The notes beneath the pieces are model-generated. The model saw only the letters and a program-made list of their open reading frames with translations, was not told the origin of the DNA and made no database searches. A program made the translations under genes and the position numbers. From NCBI RefSeq assembly GCF_018446385.1, contig NC_055987.1, positions 10,997,705-11,061,704 on the forward strand: a DNA stretch of 64,000 nucleotides. Direction: 5' to 3'. Below, one piece after another: positions 1 to 10,270 of the stretch (positions are counted from its first letter, which is position 1; every line of letters starts with the position of its first letter). This DNA comes from Zingiber officinale (Eukaryota > Streptophyta > Magnoliopsida > Zingiberales > Zingiberaceae).

Positions 1-78
1 GTCAAACATCGAAACCCAAACCAAGACTCAAGCTTGGTCAACCAGGTCAACCTTGACCTGAGGGATGTTGCACCAACA
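1..78 (+). mobile_element. Right end of an LTR (partial, cut by window edge)
   Basis: These 78 bases are nearly identical to the last 78 bases of the LTR that ends at 27137, including the terminal CCAACA. The rest of this LTR lies left of the window. It abuts the gypsy sequence that starts at 79, so it is probably an insertion into that gypsy element. A fossil; its age cannot be judged from this length. Confidence 0.8.
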
Positions 79-2045
79 GTCCACACCTTCCCTTTTGGCT
101 TAGGCCGGTCGTCCGCTACTTGTTGAATGGCGTGCGACCTCGCTTGCTGATGGGGACGAGTCATCTCTGCGCGGGGTCCTCTTGGCGGTTGATAATGGGA
201 AGGCGTCTTCCGCTCGGCGGGGACTGGTGGCTCGGCTGGTGCTTCCTTTTTCCTCGCCATCTGAGCTTCCTCCACGTTGATGTGCTCATTGGCCTTGTTC
301 AACATGTGGTCGTAGCTACGGGGCGGCTTTCTGACGAGTCAACAGAAGAAATCCCCATCCACAAGCCCCTGTGTAAATGTGTTCATCATAGTTTCCGAGG
401 TGGCCATCGGGATATCCATGGCCACCTGGTTGAAGCGTTGGATGTAGGCCCGGAGCGACTCTCTTGGTCCTTGTTTGATGGTGAATAGGCTGACGCTAGT
501 TTTCTGATAGCGTCTGCTACTCGCGAAGTGGTGGAGAAAAGCCGTGCGGAACTCTTTGAAGCTTGTTATTGATCCCTCCGGCAGTCTTCGGAACCACCGC
601 TGTGCCGACCCAGAAAGGGTGGTGAGGAACACTCGACAGTTCACCCCATCTGTATATTGATGTAAAGTGGCATGTTGTCGAACTTACCCAGATGGTCATC
701 CTGGTCGGTGGTCCCGTTGTATTCTCCGATCGCCGGAGGCGCATAATGTTTTGGTAGTGGGTCTCTCAGGATGGCGTCGGAGAACTGTCGATTGATCCGC
801 TCGGGGAATGAATCCGTCCAGGGCGCCTTGCCCTTCCTAGCGTCTCGGATAGGCGCTTCGTCGGACGATCCCTGGTTGGCTAGGGCCAATTCTGACGGCG
901 TCTGGAAGAGTGCTCGATGGAATGGAATAGGGGCGGCCGACGCGTCTCCTGGTGTGCCAGTCTGCCCCTTGTTCTGAGCCCACGTAGAATATTGTTCCGG
1001 CCGGTCCTCCATTGCCGCTCGGCCTCCAGAGACGGATGATGCCTGCTGCATTATCCTTTCTGCTTGAGCCTTCTGCTGTTGCTCAACCATCTTTGCGGCT
1101 CGCGCTTGAATGAGTGCTTCGAGCTCCTCAGGAGAGAGCGTTACCAGGAGTTGACGTCCAACTTCTTCCATCTTCTAGGCTCGGATTCAGGTGTGTTCCC
1201 ACAGACGGCGCCAATTTGATCCTATCCGAGCGCTGAGTCGACGGACGTTGGGGACGTGGCACTCTCCGCTGTCCTTTGGTGTTGAGGTGGACCTCCGGCG
1301 AACCTGCAAAGAAGCCGAGCCGGGAGGGGTTTCCCGGCGACGACCCTCCGACCCTCAAGTCAGGCAACGAAGAAGCAGAGTAATGTTACTGTGGCTACAG
1401 TGATCAAGATTGCATACCTCCATCGAAGTCTGGGGGTCCTAATATAGGACCCCGGGGAGGCGCAGGCATGCTTCTCGATGCGTGCACGCTTCCCCAAACA
1501 TACCTTAGTAAGGTTGGGTCAGAAAAGTACGTCTGACGTCATTCCGCAATCGTCCGACCATATCTCGAATGTGACGGTGGAAGTTTCTACCGTATGATAT
1601 TCTGTCCGCTCTAGCCGCCGATCATGCCGTTTGTCGACGGCAGGTGTCTCGAGGATGAAGCTACCAGCTGTCCTTTTTGTCTCCTAACGCTCTTATCTAT
1701 TCCCGGGCCGGGCCGAGCGGTCGCTCGGCGCTCATGTCCTCCAAGAAGCCCTATTCACGTGCTCGGCCGGGATTGTGGATTAATGTCCTGTAGCTCGGCT
1801 GAGCGTCCTGGCCGCTCGGCTTAAAGACTCTTTTACCTTGAGCATCGGAAACCCGCACCATGGTCGAGTTGTCTTTTGTCCGGTCACCTGGGAGACCCGG
1901 ACCGGGCGCCCGGTCGGTCGGATGTCCGGGGATAGTCCGCTAGTCCGCTCGACACGACCTTGGTGTTGACCCTCTTGACCCTTGGCCTCCGCGTGTCGTT
2001 GACCTCCCGCCAACGAGTGATCCCCCCGTCCTTACCACCGGATCA
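79..2045 (-). mobile_element. Ty3/gypsy retrotransposon, 5' part (LTR, leader, gag)
   Basis: Read on the minus strand, an LTR (1217-2045, TGATCC...GGATCA ends) is followed by the TGGCGCCGTCTGTGG primer-site-like stretch typical of Tat/Athila-type gypsy elements (about 1195-1214). A gag region covers roughly 339-1171. Gag is recognised from the FLTTLSGSAQRWFRRLP block and the following KEFRTAFLHHF, which are standard in the retrotransposon gag family. Pol is not present; the element is interrupted at 78/79 by another LTR. It is broken, with several breaks, and is a fossil inserted into the Copia-type copy that begins at 2046. Confidence 0.85.
1217..2045 (-). repeat. 5' LTR of the gypsy element
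   Basis: The 829-bp unit is bounded by TG and CA and lies directly next to the primer-site stretch at its left edge, as expected for a 5' LTR read on the minus strand. Its inner part (GACGACCCTCCGACC...CAAGTCAG) resembles the solo LTR at 49984-50754, so both belong to one gypsy family. Confidence 0.8.
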
Positions 2046-2974
2046 GAAAAACTTAAAATTTATAAAATTTATAAAAAATAATTTATCAGTCAGAAAAATT
2101 TGAAAATTTTCTTATAGATAAGTGATGAAATTCTTTTTCTTAGAAAAACTTAAAGAATAAATTACTTTCCAATAGGAATTATATGAAACAATTTATTTAG
2201 ATAATTCTAAGCAAATAATAAAAATTAAATCAATTAAAAGTACGACATGTATAAAAATTTAATTTAAGCACGATTTTAGAACTCAAAATAGGTTCCTACC
2301 AATTGAATTAATCAAGAATTTTCTAAGAATATATTTTCTTGATAATGTTTTAATTTGGCACTTGTGGTACCTAAATTATCAATTTAATCCTTGATACTTT
2401 TTGAAATTTGAAATAACAATATTCGAACATGCAGAATTCTTTAGATTCTCTATTTCTACTTTTAATTTTTTATTTTCAATTTTTAGGTTGTTGAAATCTT
2501 CTAATTAACAAGATGTGCTAAAGTTCCTTTTAACTCATTATTTTTTGTTAATAATTTTTTATTATAATTTGCTAATTTATAAGAATTTTTTGATAAAATT
2601 TAAATAACTGGTCAGGAAGTAGAGATCGTACTTGACTTACCTTGTTGATATCTAATGCTCTCCCTATAGAGCTACTTTCTTCCTGACATTGCTTCCCCTT
2701 CTTTGATGCTTTCGATGCTCATCTCATATGAGCTCGCTTCATCTTCTTCTTCTTGGTGACTTTCCATCAGCGCAAGTCTAGCGTGGGCTTCGATCTCCGA
2801 CTCTGACGATGTTTCTCACGTCGCCTTTAGGTTTCTATGCTTTATCTGAGTTCTCTTCTTGTCCTTCTCCTTATTCTTTAATTTTAGGCAGTTATCTTTG
2901 ACATGCCCTTCCTCATTGCAGTGGTAGCATCTTACTTTTCTTTTCCTTCTTTTACCCTGTACTTATGATATGCT

Positions 2975-3973
2975 TAGGCCTGTTCAATCGGTCGGTTAAC
3001 CGGTTTACCGGTTTATCGGTTCCGGTTAATTCCGGTTAAACACATTTTATTGCCAACCGGTTAACCGACCGGTATTATTACCGGTTCTACCGGTTCCGGT
3101 TGGTTAACCGGTTCTAACCCAGAATCGGTAAGCCTAGTAAGTAACAAGTGACAAGAATGCTGCTCCATTCAGGAACTATGGATCATCCATGAATTCTCTG
3201 TCCTTTGGATTTCTTGCCACTGCAATCTTGATTTTGATGTTCCTCTTCATGGCAATCTTTGAGCACATGTTCAGATCAAGGGCCTCCCACACGTCATCTC
3301 CCCTCGACGATGCCATCAGAGTGCGACAAGAGGCAGATTAGACTCAGGCAAAGAAGAAGAAGAATTCACACAGTGCAAGTTGAGTTTAACATTAATCGTT
3401 GAAATGGTTTCTAGATCAATGCTTCTTTGCTTTTAGCAATTCATTTCATGAAACAAGTAAATTTCACCCCATTCGATTCGTTAAGGAGATCACAAAACCG
3501 ATTTAGGTTGTTGCAGGAAGCAAGTAGCATTGCAGTGGATTTCTTAATTAGTGTTGATGCCAGGGCAGCTATATCCAACATACCTTGCTCAACCAGCTCC
3601 TCTGCCATGCCCAAGGGAAGGAGTCCATTGGCCTTCTCATCATCAGCCTTCCTTTGATTTTCCTTAGCTTTCTCTTCATCACTTGTCATAATATATCAGA
3701 AGAGCACTGCATCAACAATGTACTGGTTCCTTCTACATCAACAAAGCTACAGCTTTTAATTCATGTATGTTGTCTTTTTGTTCTTTATACTAATGCATTA
3801 GCAGATCCCTTAGCGTCGCCTGTAAACATGTCGGCATAAGCAGATCTTAGCTTAGATTAACCGGTTTAAAAAAAATTAAATCGAAAACCGAACCAGTTAA
3901 CCGGTTAACCGGAACCGGTAAGTTACCGGTTTCGGTCCGGTTTTCGGTTTGTCGGTTTTTTTGCTCAGCCCTA
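2975..3973. mobile_element. Non-autonomous hAT-type DNA transposon
   Basis: The element starts TAGGCCTGTTCAA and ends TTGCTCAGCCCTA, which are imperfect inverted termini of the hAT type. It is flanked by a perfect 8-bp duplication GATATGCT (2967-2974 and 3974-3981). The sister Copia copy carries the empty site at about 11825-11832 (GATACGCT), which confirms the insertion. Both ends are rich in CCGGTTAACCGG-like subterminal repeats. The middle (about 3120-3840) is unlike the ends and includes a host-gene-like reading frame at 3189-3341. No transposase was seen, so it would depend on an autonomous hAT element. Confidence 0.9.
3189..3341 (+). pseudogene. Gene fragment carried inside the hAT element (50-codon ORF with one membrane segment)
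   Basis: An ATG-to-TAG frame of 50 codons encodes a short polar start, a hydrophobic stretch (FGFLATAILILMFLFMAIFE, residues about 6-25), then a basic and polar tail ending RVRQEAD. The frame continues open upstream of the ATG into NAAPFRNYGSS-like sequence. It resembles small plant single-pass membrane proteins I recall only loosely, so no name is given. Because it lies within a transposon bounded by target duplications, it is probably a captured fragment of a host gene. It could instead be a chance frame, but the clean signal-anchor character argues against that. No splice or promoter evidence is visible. Confidence 0.5.
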
Positions 3974-3974
3974 G

Positions 3975-4925
3975 ATATGCTCAAGGAAAAATCTCAATGA
4001 AATGCTCAAGAATAGACATATAAATTCATGGTCTACTATTTCACTTTTTGTGGACTCCATCATTTTATGTGTCTATCCTTGGACATTTCATTGAGATTTA
4101 TTCCTTGAACATATCATTTTTCATTAAATTTATTAGTTTTAAAAAAACTTTTGAACTTCCTTAACATGAATGTCATTTCATCATCATCGAGAGAAGTTTC
4201 GGATTCTGGTTCATCAATTTTTACCTTTAAGGCAATGTTGTACCTTGACACTTTCTTTAGATCTGCATATCTTGACTCATGAATTTCAAAAGTTTAAAAA
4301 AAGTTCTTCTAATCTACTTACCTCTAAGTCCCTAGAGATGAAATTTGCATCTACTAGGATTTCCCATTCAGGAGTCCTAGGAAAAACGTTAAGCGCGTAC
4401 CTTAGTGAATTTTGGTTGATTACCTTTTCTCTGATATTCATGAGTCCGGTGATAAGTTATTTGATTCTCGAGTGGAGGTGTATGATGATTTTGCCTTCTT
4501 CTAACCAGAGGTTACTGATCTGGTTCAGGAGCAGGTCTCGTCTCACGAGTTTTACCTCCGAGATCCTTTCGTGTAGTTCCAAGAATTTATCCCAGAGCTC
4601 TTTGGTTGACTCGTAGGCTCCGATCCAGTTGACTTCTTGTAGCGGTAAAACACTCAGCAAATGGAATTATACTTTATCGTTTGCCATGAAGTAGGCTTGT
4701 TCCTTTTTCGTCCACTGATGTTCTTTTTTATCCTTTGGTTCTACAATATCATACTTCATAATAATTAATAATTCAAAATCTATCTTGAAGAATACATCCA
4801 TCTTCTTTTTTTAGTTCGCGAACTCTCCCTCAAATTTCGGTGGATAAATGCTCGGTTCGACCATCCTCTTTTATGCTTTGGTCAGCAGTTTGTCCTTCTA
4901 GAGCGGTTGGGCTCTGATACCACTT
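3975..4925 (-). other. gag and leader portion of Copia copy 1
   Basis: This segment right of the hAT insertion matches 11825-12755 of copy 2 closely and contains the N-terminal gag coding part (about 4170-4670) and the leader up to the primer site. It is part of the fossil described at 2046-5785, not a host gene. Confidence 0.8.
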
Positions 4926-5785
4926 GTTGGTCCTTTACGACTGGCAAGAGGGGGGGTGAATTGTCCTGTAAAATATAAAATAAACAAATACCCTTCTCGA
5001 CTTTGGAAATAATAAAACACTTGTATAATAAAGATTGATAAGCTAATTAATAAAAGAAAAGAGCCTCAGCAATTTACTTGGTTTGCAATCAAAAGATTGT
5101 AAGTCTAAGATGTTGAAAGCTCACTATCAAATCTCCTTCGGGCGGAGAAAACTCTTACAATAATTAAAGCACTAAATCACAAAGTAGGACAGAAAAAAAA
5201 TATTATTTACAAATGTTGTTCTGAACTACTAGGATTAGGGTTGTATTTATAGCCCTAATCCGAGCACCTGAAAGGATTCCGGAGTCTGGACGTGGATAAA
5301 ATTTTATCCACGTCGTAATGGATCGCAACGCAATGAGTCTAGATAAAATTTTCGATTTGGGCGCCTAGAAGGGTTCTGGGCACCCGAACCACCTTCACAC
5401 AAGAGTACCTCGCCAAGATGCCCCGGTTGGACCAAACCGGTTCGAGCGCACGGAACGGCTCTGGTCGCCCGAACTCCAGTCAACTCCCATTCGGGTCTTC
5501 CGCTCAGGCTCTACTAGTTTGGATAATTTTGATCATCCGGAATAAGGCTCACTTGAACCCATTTTCTAGACTTCTCAAGCAACCTTCCACTTCGGCTTCT
5601 CATCCTCAGAAATATCGCGCGCCTCCTTCTCATCCGCCAGCATACTATTCCGCAGCGCCTCATGCGTTGGACACACCAAGCCCGTTGACTCTCTCTCGTG
5701 GTGTCATTCTCATTAGTTGTGTCTTTTCTCAAGTTTCTATGCTCTTAAGTTTTTGCACACTTAGACACAAAGTATCAAAAGATGA

Positions 5786-6310
5786 TATTATCTCGTTCTT
5801 TGAATGTCTAAACATAAAGATGAAATTTTTCGATTATTTTTTAGTTCACGAACAAAAAATCATCATTGTTGAAATTCCTCTTTCTATTGTCATCATTTTT
5901 AAAGTCATAATTTCCAGACCTTTGGATTGCCTAACTATGCTACTGTGGTTTATGAAATAGACAACTCTTATTTGGAAACTTATACTCAAATTGACAACAA
6001 GTTAAAGTATGTACTTGTATGTTTTACACTACCAATCCCATTGCTTGTGTTTGCATATCACTTGGCAATCTTTAACACGTGTCTCTATTCATCTAGTTCT
6101 AAGGATAAATAATTAGTTTTTTTTGTTCTTGTACCATATAAGAGTTTTGTGTTTTTTCTTTCCCATTTACATTGAGTTTTTGAAAATCAAACTTGGCTTG
6201 TAGTGATAGTATCAAAAATCATATCAGTATACTTTATCTAAGTCATTGTTTGAATAGCTTTATAGCATGCATCTTGACAATTAATATAATTTTGAAGATC
6301 ACTATCAAGG
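5786..6310. other. AT-rich sequence of unknown origin
   Basis: The similarity between the two Copia LTR copies stops near 5785. Beyond it lies AT-rich DNA with an exon-like stretch at about 5909-6009 (CAG before it, a GTATGT-like donor after it) that reads LPNYATVVYEIDNSYLETY. I do not recognise that protein. It may belong to the same captured or decayed material as the KRR1-like piece that follows. Confidence 0.3.
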
Positions 6311-6385
6311 AAGAATGTTCAAAGGAAAGTAAAGGCTAAAGAGAAGAAATCATATACTCCATTCCCTCCTCAACCACCAAGCAAG
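6311..6385 (+). pseudogene. KRR1-like exon fragment
   Basis: A 25-codon open stretch reads KNVQRKVKAKEKK then SYTPFPPQPPSK. This closely matches the region near the C terminus of the small-subunit processome protein KRR1, where the family has KKNVQRKKVKTKEKK followed by PYTPFPPPQ-PSK. The match ends exactly at AAG followed by GTGA, so the old exon boundary appears to be kept. No other KRR1 exons were found nearby, so this is a fragment and not a working gene. It lies 32 bp left of a MITE and 2.2 kb left of a CACTA terminus, which makes capture by a CACTA element one possible origin. Confidence 0.65.
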
Positions 6386-6417
6386 GTGAAATTATTGTTG
6401 CAATCTGTGAACATTAA

Positions 6418-7064
6418 GGCTACGTTTGGTAGGGTGTAATCTGCCTTGTAATGTAATCAGGATTACATTACAAGGTTGATTATTTTGTTTGATTTAATTT
6501 TAAACTTTTAATGTAATGTAATCTGAATTACAAAAGATAGTGAAGTTTTGTAATATGGATTACGAAACAAATACTATGTAATCGGATTACATTACGAGGT
6601 CACCGTTTAACCAAAATTTAAATGTCGAATATACTCCTAGTCCACCGTGGCTGCCATCCACTGCCGTCGGTGACCACCGTCGGCCGCCGACGACCACTGC
6701 CGGTCGCGGACGACGACCACCGCCGGCCGCCGTCGACCACCGCCGGCCGCCGTCGACTACCGCCGGCCGTAGGCGACCACTGTCGGCCGTCGTCGACCAC
6801 CGCCGGCCGGCCGCAAGCTCCGGCAGAGGTGCGGCGGTCATTGATAGAGTTCGCTGGATATTTTTATCATTTTATAATAATACGAATTACATTCTTTATA
6901 AAAAATAATGGACACCAAACAAAAGAATGTAATCATCCTTGTAATAAAAAAATTACATACATTATATTACCAAACGTAGTAATGTAATCAAGATTACATT
7001 ACATTACATTACAGATTTGATTACATTACAAGCAATATTACATTACACCCAACCAAACGTAGCC
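6418..7064. mobile_element. Tourist/PIF-Harbinger-like MITE
   Basis: Ends GGCTACGTTTGGT and ACCAAACGTAGCC are inverted repeats, and both sides carry TAA (6415-6417, 7065-7067), the target duplication typical of PIF/Harbinger elements. Inner sequence near each end repeats GTAATGTAATC and GATTACATTAC. The core (about 6655-6835) is a GC-rich tandem repeat that differs sharply from the AT-rich arms. It has no coding capacity for a transposase. Confidence 0.85.
6655..6835. repeat. GC-rich minisatellite inside the MITE
   Basis: About eight imperfect copies of a roughly 20-bp unit of the form GACCACCGCCGGCCGCCGTC lie in tandem. All six frames are partly open because of the repeat, giving low-complexity proline, arginine and glycine translations that are not real proteins. 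Confidence 0.8.
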
Positions 7065-7214
7065 TAAATCTCACATTAAACCTTCACACTTATAGATCAT
7101 TAGTCCTTTTATTTTCCTTTACTAGTTTGAGAAAAAAGAATTTACTTTTTGTTGTATTGCAATATCTGCAGTGCCGCCTCTTGGATTTACAGTGCTACCT
7201 CTTTTTATGATTTA

Positions 7215-7834
7215 GAGGGTGTTTGGCTAAACTTATTAAAAACAACTTATAAGCTTGTACAACTTATAAGTTATTTTAGGAGCTTATAAGTTGTTAGGTC
7301 TTATTTTAAAAATAAGTTGTTAAAGTGTTTGGGTGAACTTATTACAATCAACTTAAAGATATTGATGTGTTTGGTATGAAGATCTTTTTATTAATAAAAT
7401 TACCAAAAAGGATATAATACTATTAATAGAGGGTTTTGAGATTTTTATTAATAGAGGATTTTGGGTGAATTTCTGTACCGGGGGAGAGAAAATTAGAAAG
7501 AGGCGTTGGCGGAGAAGATGATACAATGTTGGAAGAAAAGTCGGCGAAGATAAAAAGATATTAGGCTTATAAAAATTTATGGAAGATAAGATGGGGATTT
7601 ATAAAATTATATAAGGATATTTTAGAGAAACAAATTATTAAAATAAGATCTTTTTTAAAAAAGTAGGGTCTTCTATACTTTTTTAAAAACAGCTTATAAG
7701 CTCCAAAACAACTTATTTTGACAGCTTATAAGCTATTTGAAAAAAAAATTACCAAACAAATTTGAAGAGCTTATAAGCTCCAAAACAACTTATAAGCTGT
7801 TTTAGAGAACTTATAAGCTCAGCCAAACACCCTC
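7215..7834. mobile_element. MITE with TTA target duplication
   Basis: The termini GAGGGTGTTTGGCT and AGCCAAACACCCTC are perfect 14-bp inverted repeats flanked by TTA on both sides (7212-7214, 7835-7837). The motif AACTTATAAGCT recurs many times near both ends in both orientations. These traits fit the PIF/Harbinger-like non-autonomous class. It has no coding capacity. Confidence 0.85.
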
Positions 7835-7837
7835 TTA

Positions 7838-8589
7838 GCTCATGATCAATGTAAACTTAAAGTATTAATACAAAGCTTATGGTAACTTTCTGAATTCATT
7901 TTTATTTAAGGCATTCTTTCATTTAATGGTCCCTTTTAGAATTTAATGTATGACTTACTCCTTAGCATCATATGGAGTGTGTGGGAATATTTGCATTAGA
8001 TTGTACCTTTTAGAATTAATGTTGCTTAATCACGGGGAAAAATAATGTTTACATGGTTTATAATAGAAGCTTTGTATGCAGTGACATAGAATGAAAATTC
8101 TGCTTAATAAGAAATTTAAGAGCCACCATATTGTTTCAAGAGGTTACCATTTATGTTACATAGATAACGCTTTTTGCACTTCTGTTAGATGACTAGATCA
8201 AATGGTTTTTATGGTTATGTAACATTTATGCAGTGCAATTAGAATCACGCATACAGTTTAGTTTCTAATTTATAATATATATCTTTATTCGAATAGGTGT
8301 CCTCAAGAGTACTGGGAAGAATGGCGACAAGCTAAAAAACATGGAGAGACTTTAACAAATTAAGGAGCACTAGGAGCTGCAGTCGCTCCTCTTCACCGAC
8401 ATCTAAGTAGAAAATCTCATGTTATATTGTTCTACCTTTGTTTTAATAGTGTTATTATTTTGTTGGTTGCTTATGAAATTTCTTCAGAATGTTATAGATA
8501 TTATTTTTGAATGTTAGAAAATTGTATATTAAATTTTATTTTGAAATTTAGTATTTTGAATGATTTATAATATTGGAAAATTGTGTATT
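7838..8589. other. AT-rich sequence left of a CACTA terminus
   Basis: No gene is recognised. A short exon-like stretch at about 8298-8362 (CPQEYWEEWRQAKKHGE then a stop) could be the tail of a transposon gene carried by the CACTA element that ends at 8866, but the family is not clear. Confidence 0.3.
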
Positions 8590-8866
8590 TTTTTTATTTT
8601 TTATCTAAAAAAGACAACAGTTTTTCACCGTTGTCGTAGATAGTTTAAAACTGTTGTTGAAGAGACAACGGTGAAAAACTGTTGTCTTTAAAGGAAAAGA
8701 CAACTGTTTTTCACTGTTGTAAAAATGTTGTCTTTGCGTTCAAAGACAACGGTTAAAAACTGTTGTTTTTGGGCACCCCTTTTAACAACACAGCATTTAA
8801 CAACAGTTCAAAATGGGCTACGACAACGGAGAAAAACCGTTGTTGTTAGGTTTTTTTCTTGTAGTG
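8590..8866. mobile_element. CACTA (En/Spm) transposon terminus with subterminal repeats
   Basis: The right edge is TTTTTTTCTTGTAGTG, the reverse complement of the CACTACAAGAAAAAA end common to plant CACTA elements. The preceding 270 bp hold many direct and inverted copies of a unit like GACAACGGTTAAAAACTGTTGT, the usual subterminal repeat array. I did not find the matching left terminus, so the element is partial or its start was lost at the junction near 5785. Confidence 0.8.
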
Positions 8867-8949
8867 AAATCGCCGGAAACAAAAGCACTAAAGAAAGAAG
8901 GCGGCGGCGACTAGCTTATAAATATCAAGAGACCCCGCCCAGCCATCCG

Positions 8950-10270
8950 ATTTACAGCACAAACACCCAGAGGTAGATCTGGCCGTTAAAATTCAAATCG
9001 CCAAACGTCGCGTCAGCCCCCTGTCACATCAAGCGTGCGGCGGCAGGCGGTGACACGTGGCGTGCAATCGTAGGGCGGTTGTCAGAAGAATTAAGGAAGC
9101 ATGCTCCGCATTAATGATTCAGAATCGATGTGGGTTCCAAGGCAACGACTCTACAAGCTGAGCCAATAAGAGTAGCTGACTCATGGTCAGGCAATCCCTC
9201 ATACTTTCCGATCGGCTCGCTGAGGGTCTCACCTCGTAAAGAAAACTTAGGCCGATCGGTAGGTCTCCCACGAAGAAGCATAGCCGACCAAAACGCTAAA
9301 CAGGGAGTAATATCTTCGCACTATTTTGTCCAGTCAGTCGGACTTACAGCCTCCTTCGACTAGACTTAAAGGGGAGGCATGTGATCCGGCCGGTGATGAC
9401 CTGGAAGGGCCCACCTCCAAGGAAGTCCCCTAAGGAAGTTCAGCGCTTTGGTAGATGTCGAAGTCAAGGGGTGGTCAACCGAGATACTAGCCGGTGACAG
9501 AAGGCCCCTCGTCCTCGTCCGATCAGAAGAAGTTCGGAGGGGGTTGGTCGGGCCTAGGCAAGGGATAGCACGCCGATCGACATAGACATAGGCGCATGAT
9601 GCCAAAGAAGAGGCCGATCGGACCGATTAAGGCGGAATCCAGCTAGGCAAAAGACATTCACGCCGATCGGCCAAGACATATGCGTACGAAGCCAAAGAAG
9701 AGGTCGGTTGGCTCGATCACGGGGAAGCCGACCAGACGACAACCGACAAATAAGACGGGGATATATGTCAATATCCTTCTGGGAGTCAGTGCCGCCGATT
9801 AATGGGGCGAATATCCTTTTGGGAGTCGGTTTCGTCGATTGACGGCGGGGAAGGACGGAGGACCGTACGGAAGAAGATCGCACCGCCGTGGCAGAGATAC
9901 GTTTGGCCCGTTATGGTAAGAGGTCAGGGATCCTTTTTCAATGTTAGCTTTTGGGGAAAGTTTGGGAATACATGTCCGTTCGGGAAGCGTGCAGTCTACC
10001 CGTCGAAGTCCTATATAAGGAGAGGAGCAACCCTCCCGCGGAGGTACGCACAGACGTCTTCTGGAGCCACTATTCTCTTCTTCTTTGCTTCCCTTATTCT
10101 CCTCGCGTGCCGATGTGTGACTTGAGCGTCGGAGGGCCGTCGCCGGGAACTCCTTCCCGTCTTGACACTAACGACTTGTGGTTGCAGGAGCGCGGGAGCA
10201 TCAGTGAAGACGAAGGGCCACCTCAGCGTCGCATCCTGGTGGCTATCTACTCAGCTTCTGGGCAGGATCA
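8950..10270 (+). mobile_element. Ty3/gypsy 3' end: internal tail, PPT and LTR
   Basis: A purine run AAAGGGGAGG (9368-9377) is followed at once by TGTGATCCGGCC, the start of an LTR that runs from 9380 to GGATCA at 10270 (891 bp). A TATA-like CTATATAAGG lies at about 10011-10020 inside the LTR. The non-LTR part to the left is an untranslated-looking tail. The rest of the element is missing. The right flank GTACCC... is Copia copy 2, so the gypsy element inserted into it. Fossil, truncated. Confidence 0.75.

Larger units (their letters stand above)
2046..5785 (-). mobile_element. Copia-type element copy 1 (gag-bearing, truncated)
   Basis: Read on the minus strand, this holds most of an LTR (4925-5785), then the initiator-Met primer site TGGTATCAGAGC (about 4909-4921), then a gag region (about 2650-4670). 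Gag is recognised from the blocks WDKFLELHE, VRRDLLLNQISNLW and a CCHC knuckle. The same order is seen at 10271-13668, which is a clear sister copy. The outer end of the LTR is missing, a 999-bp hAT element sits inside (2975-3973), and a gypsy LTR cuts the left side. It is broken with several breaks. No reverse transcriptase or integrase sequence was recognised. Confidence 0.85.

Noticed and set aside
6587-6987. Three overlapping frames rich in P, R, G and V
   Set aside because: They come from the GC-rich minisatellite inside a MITE; no start context, introns or family match.
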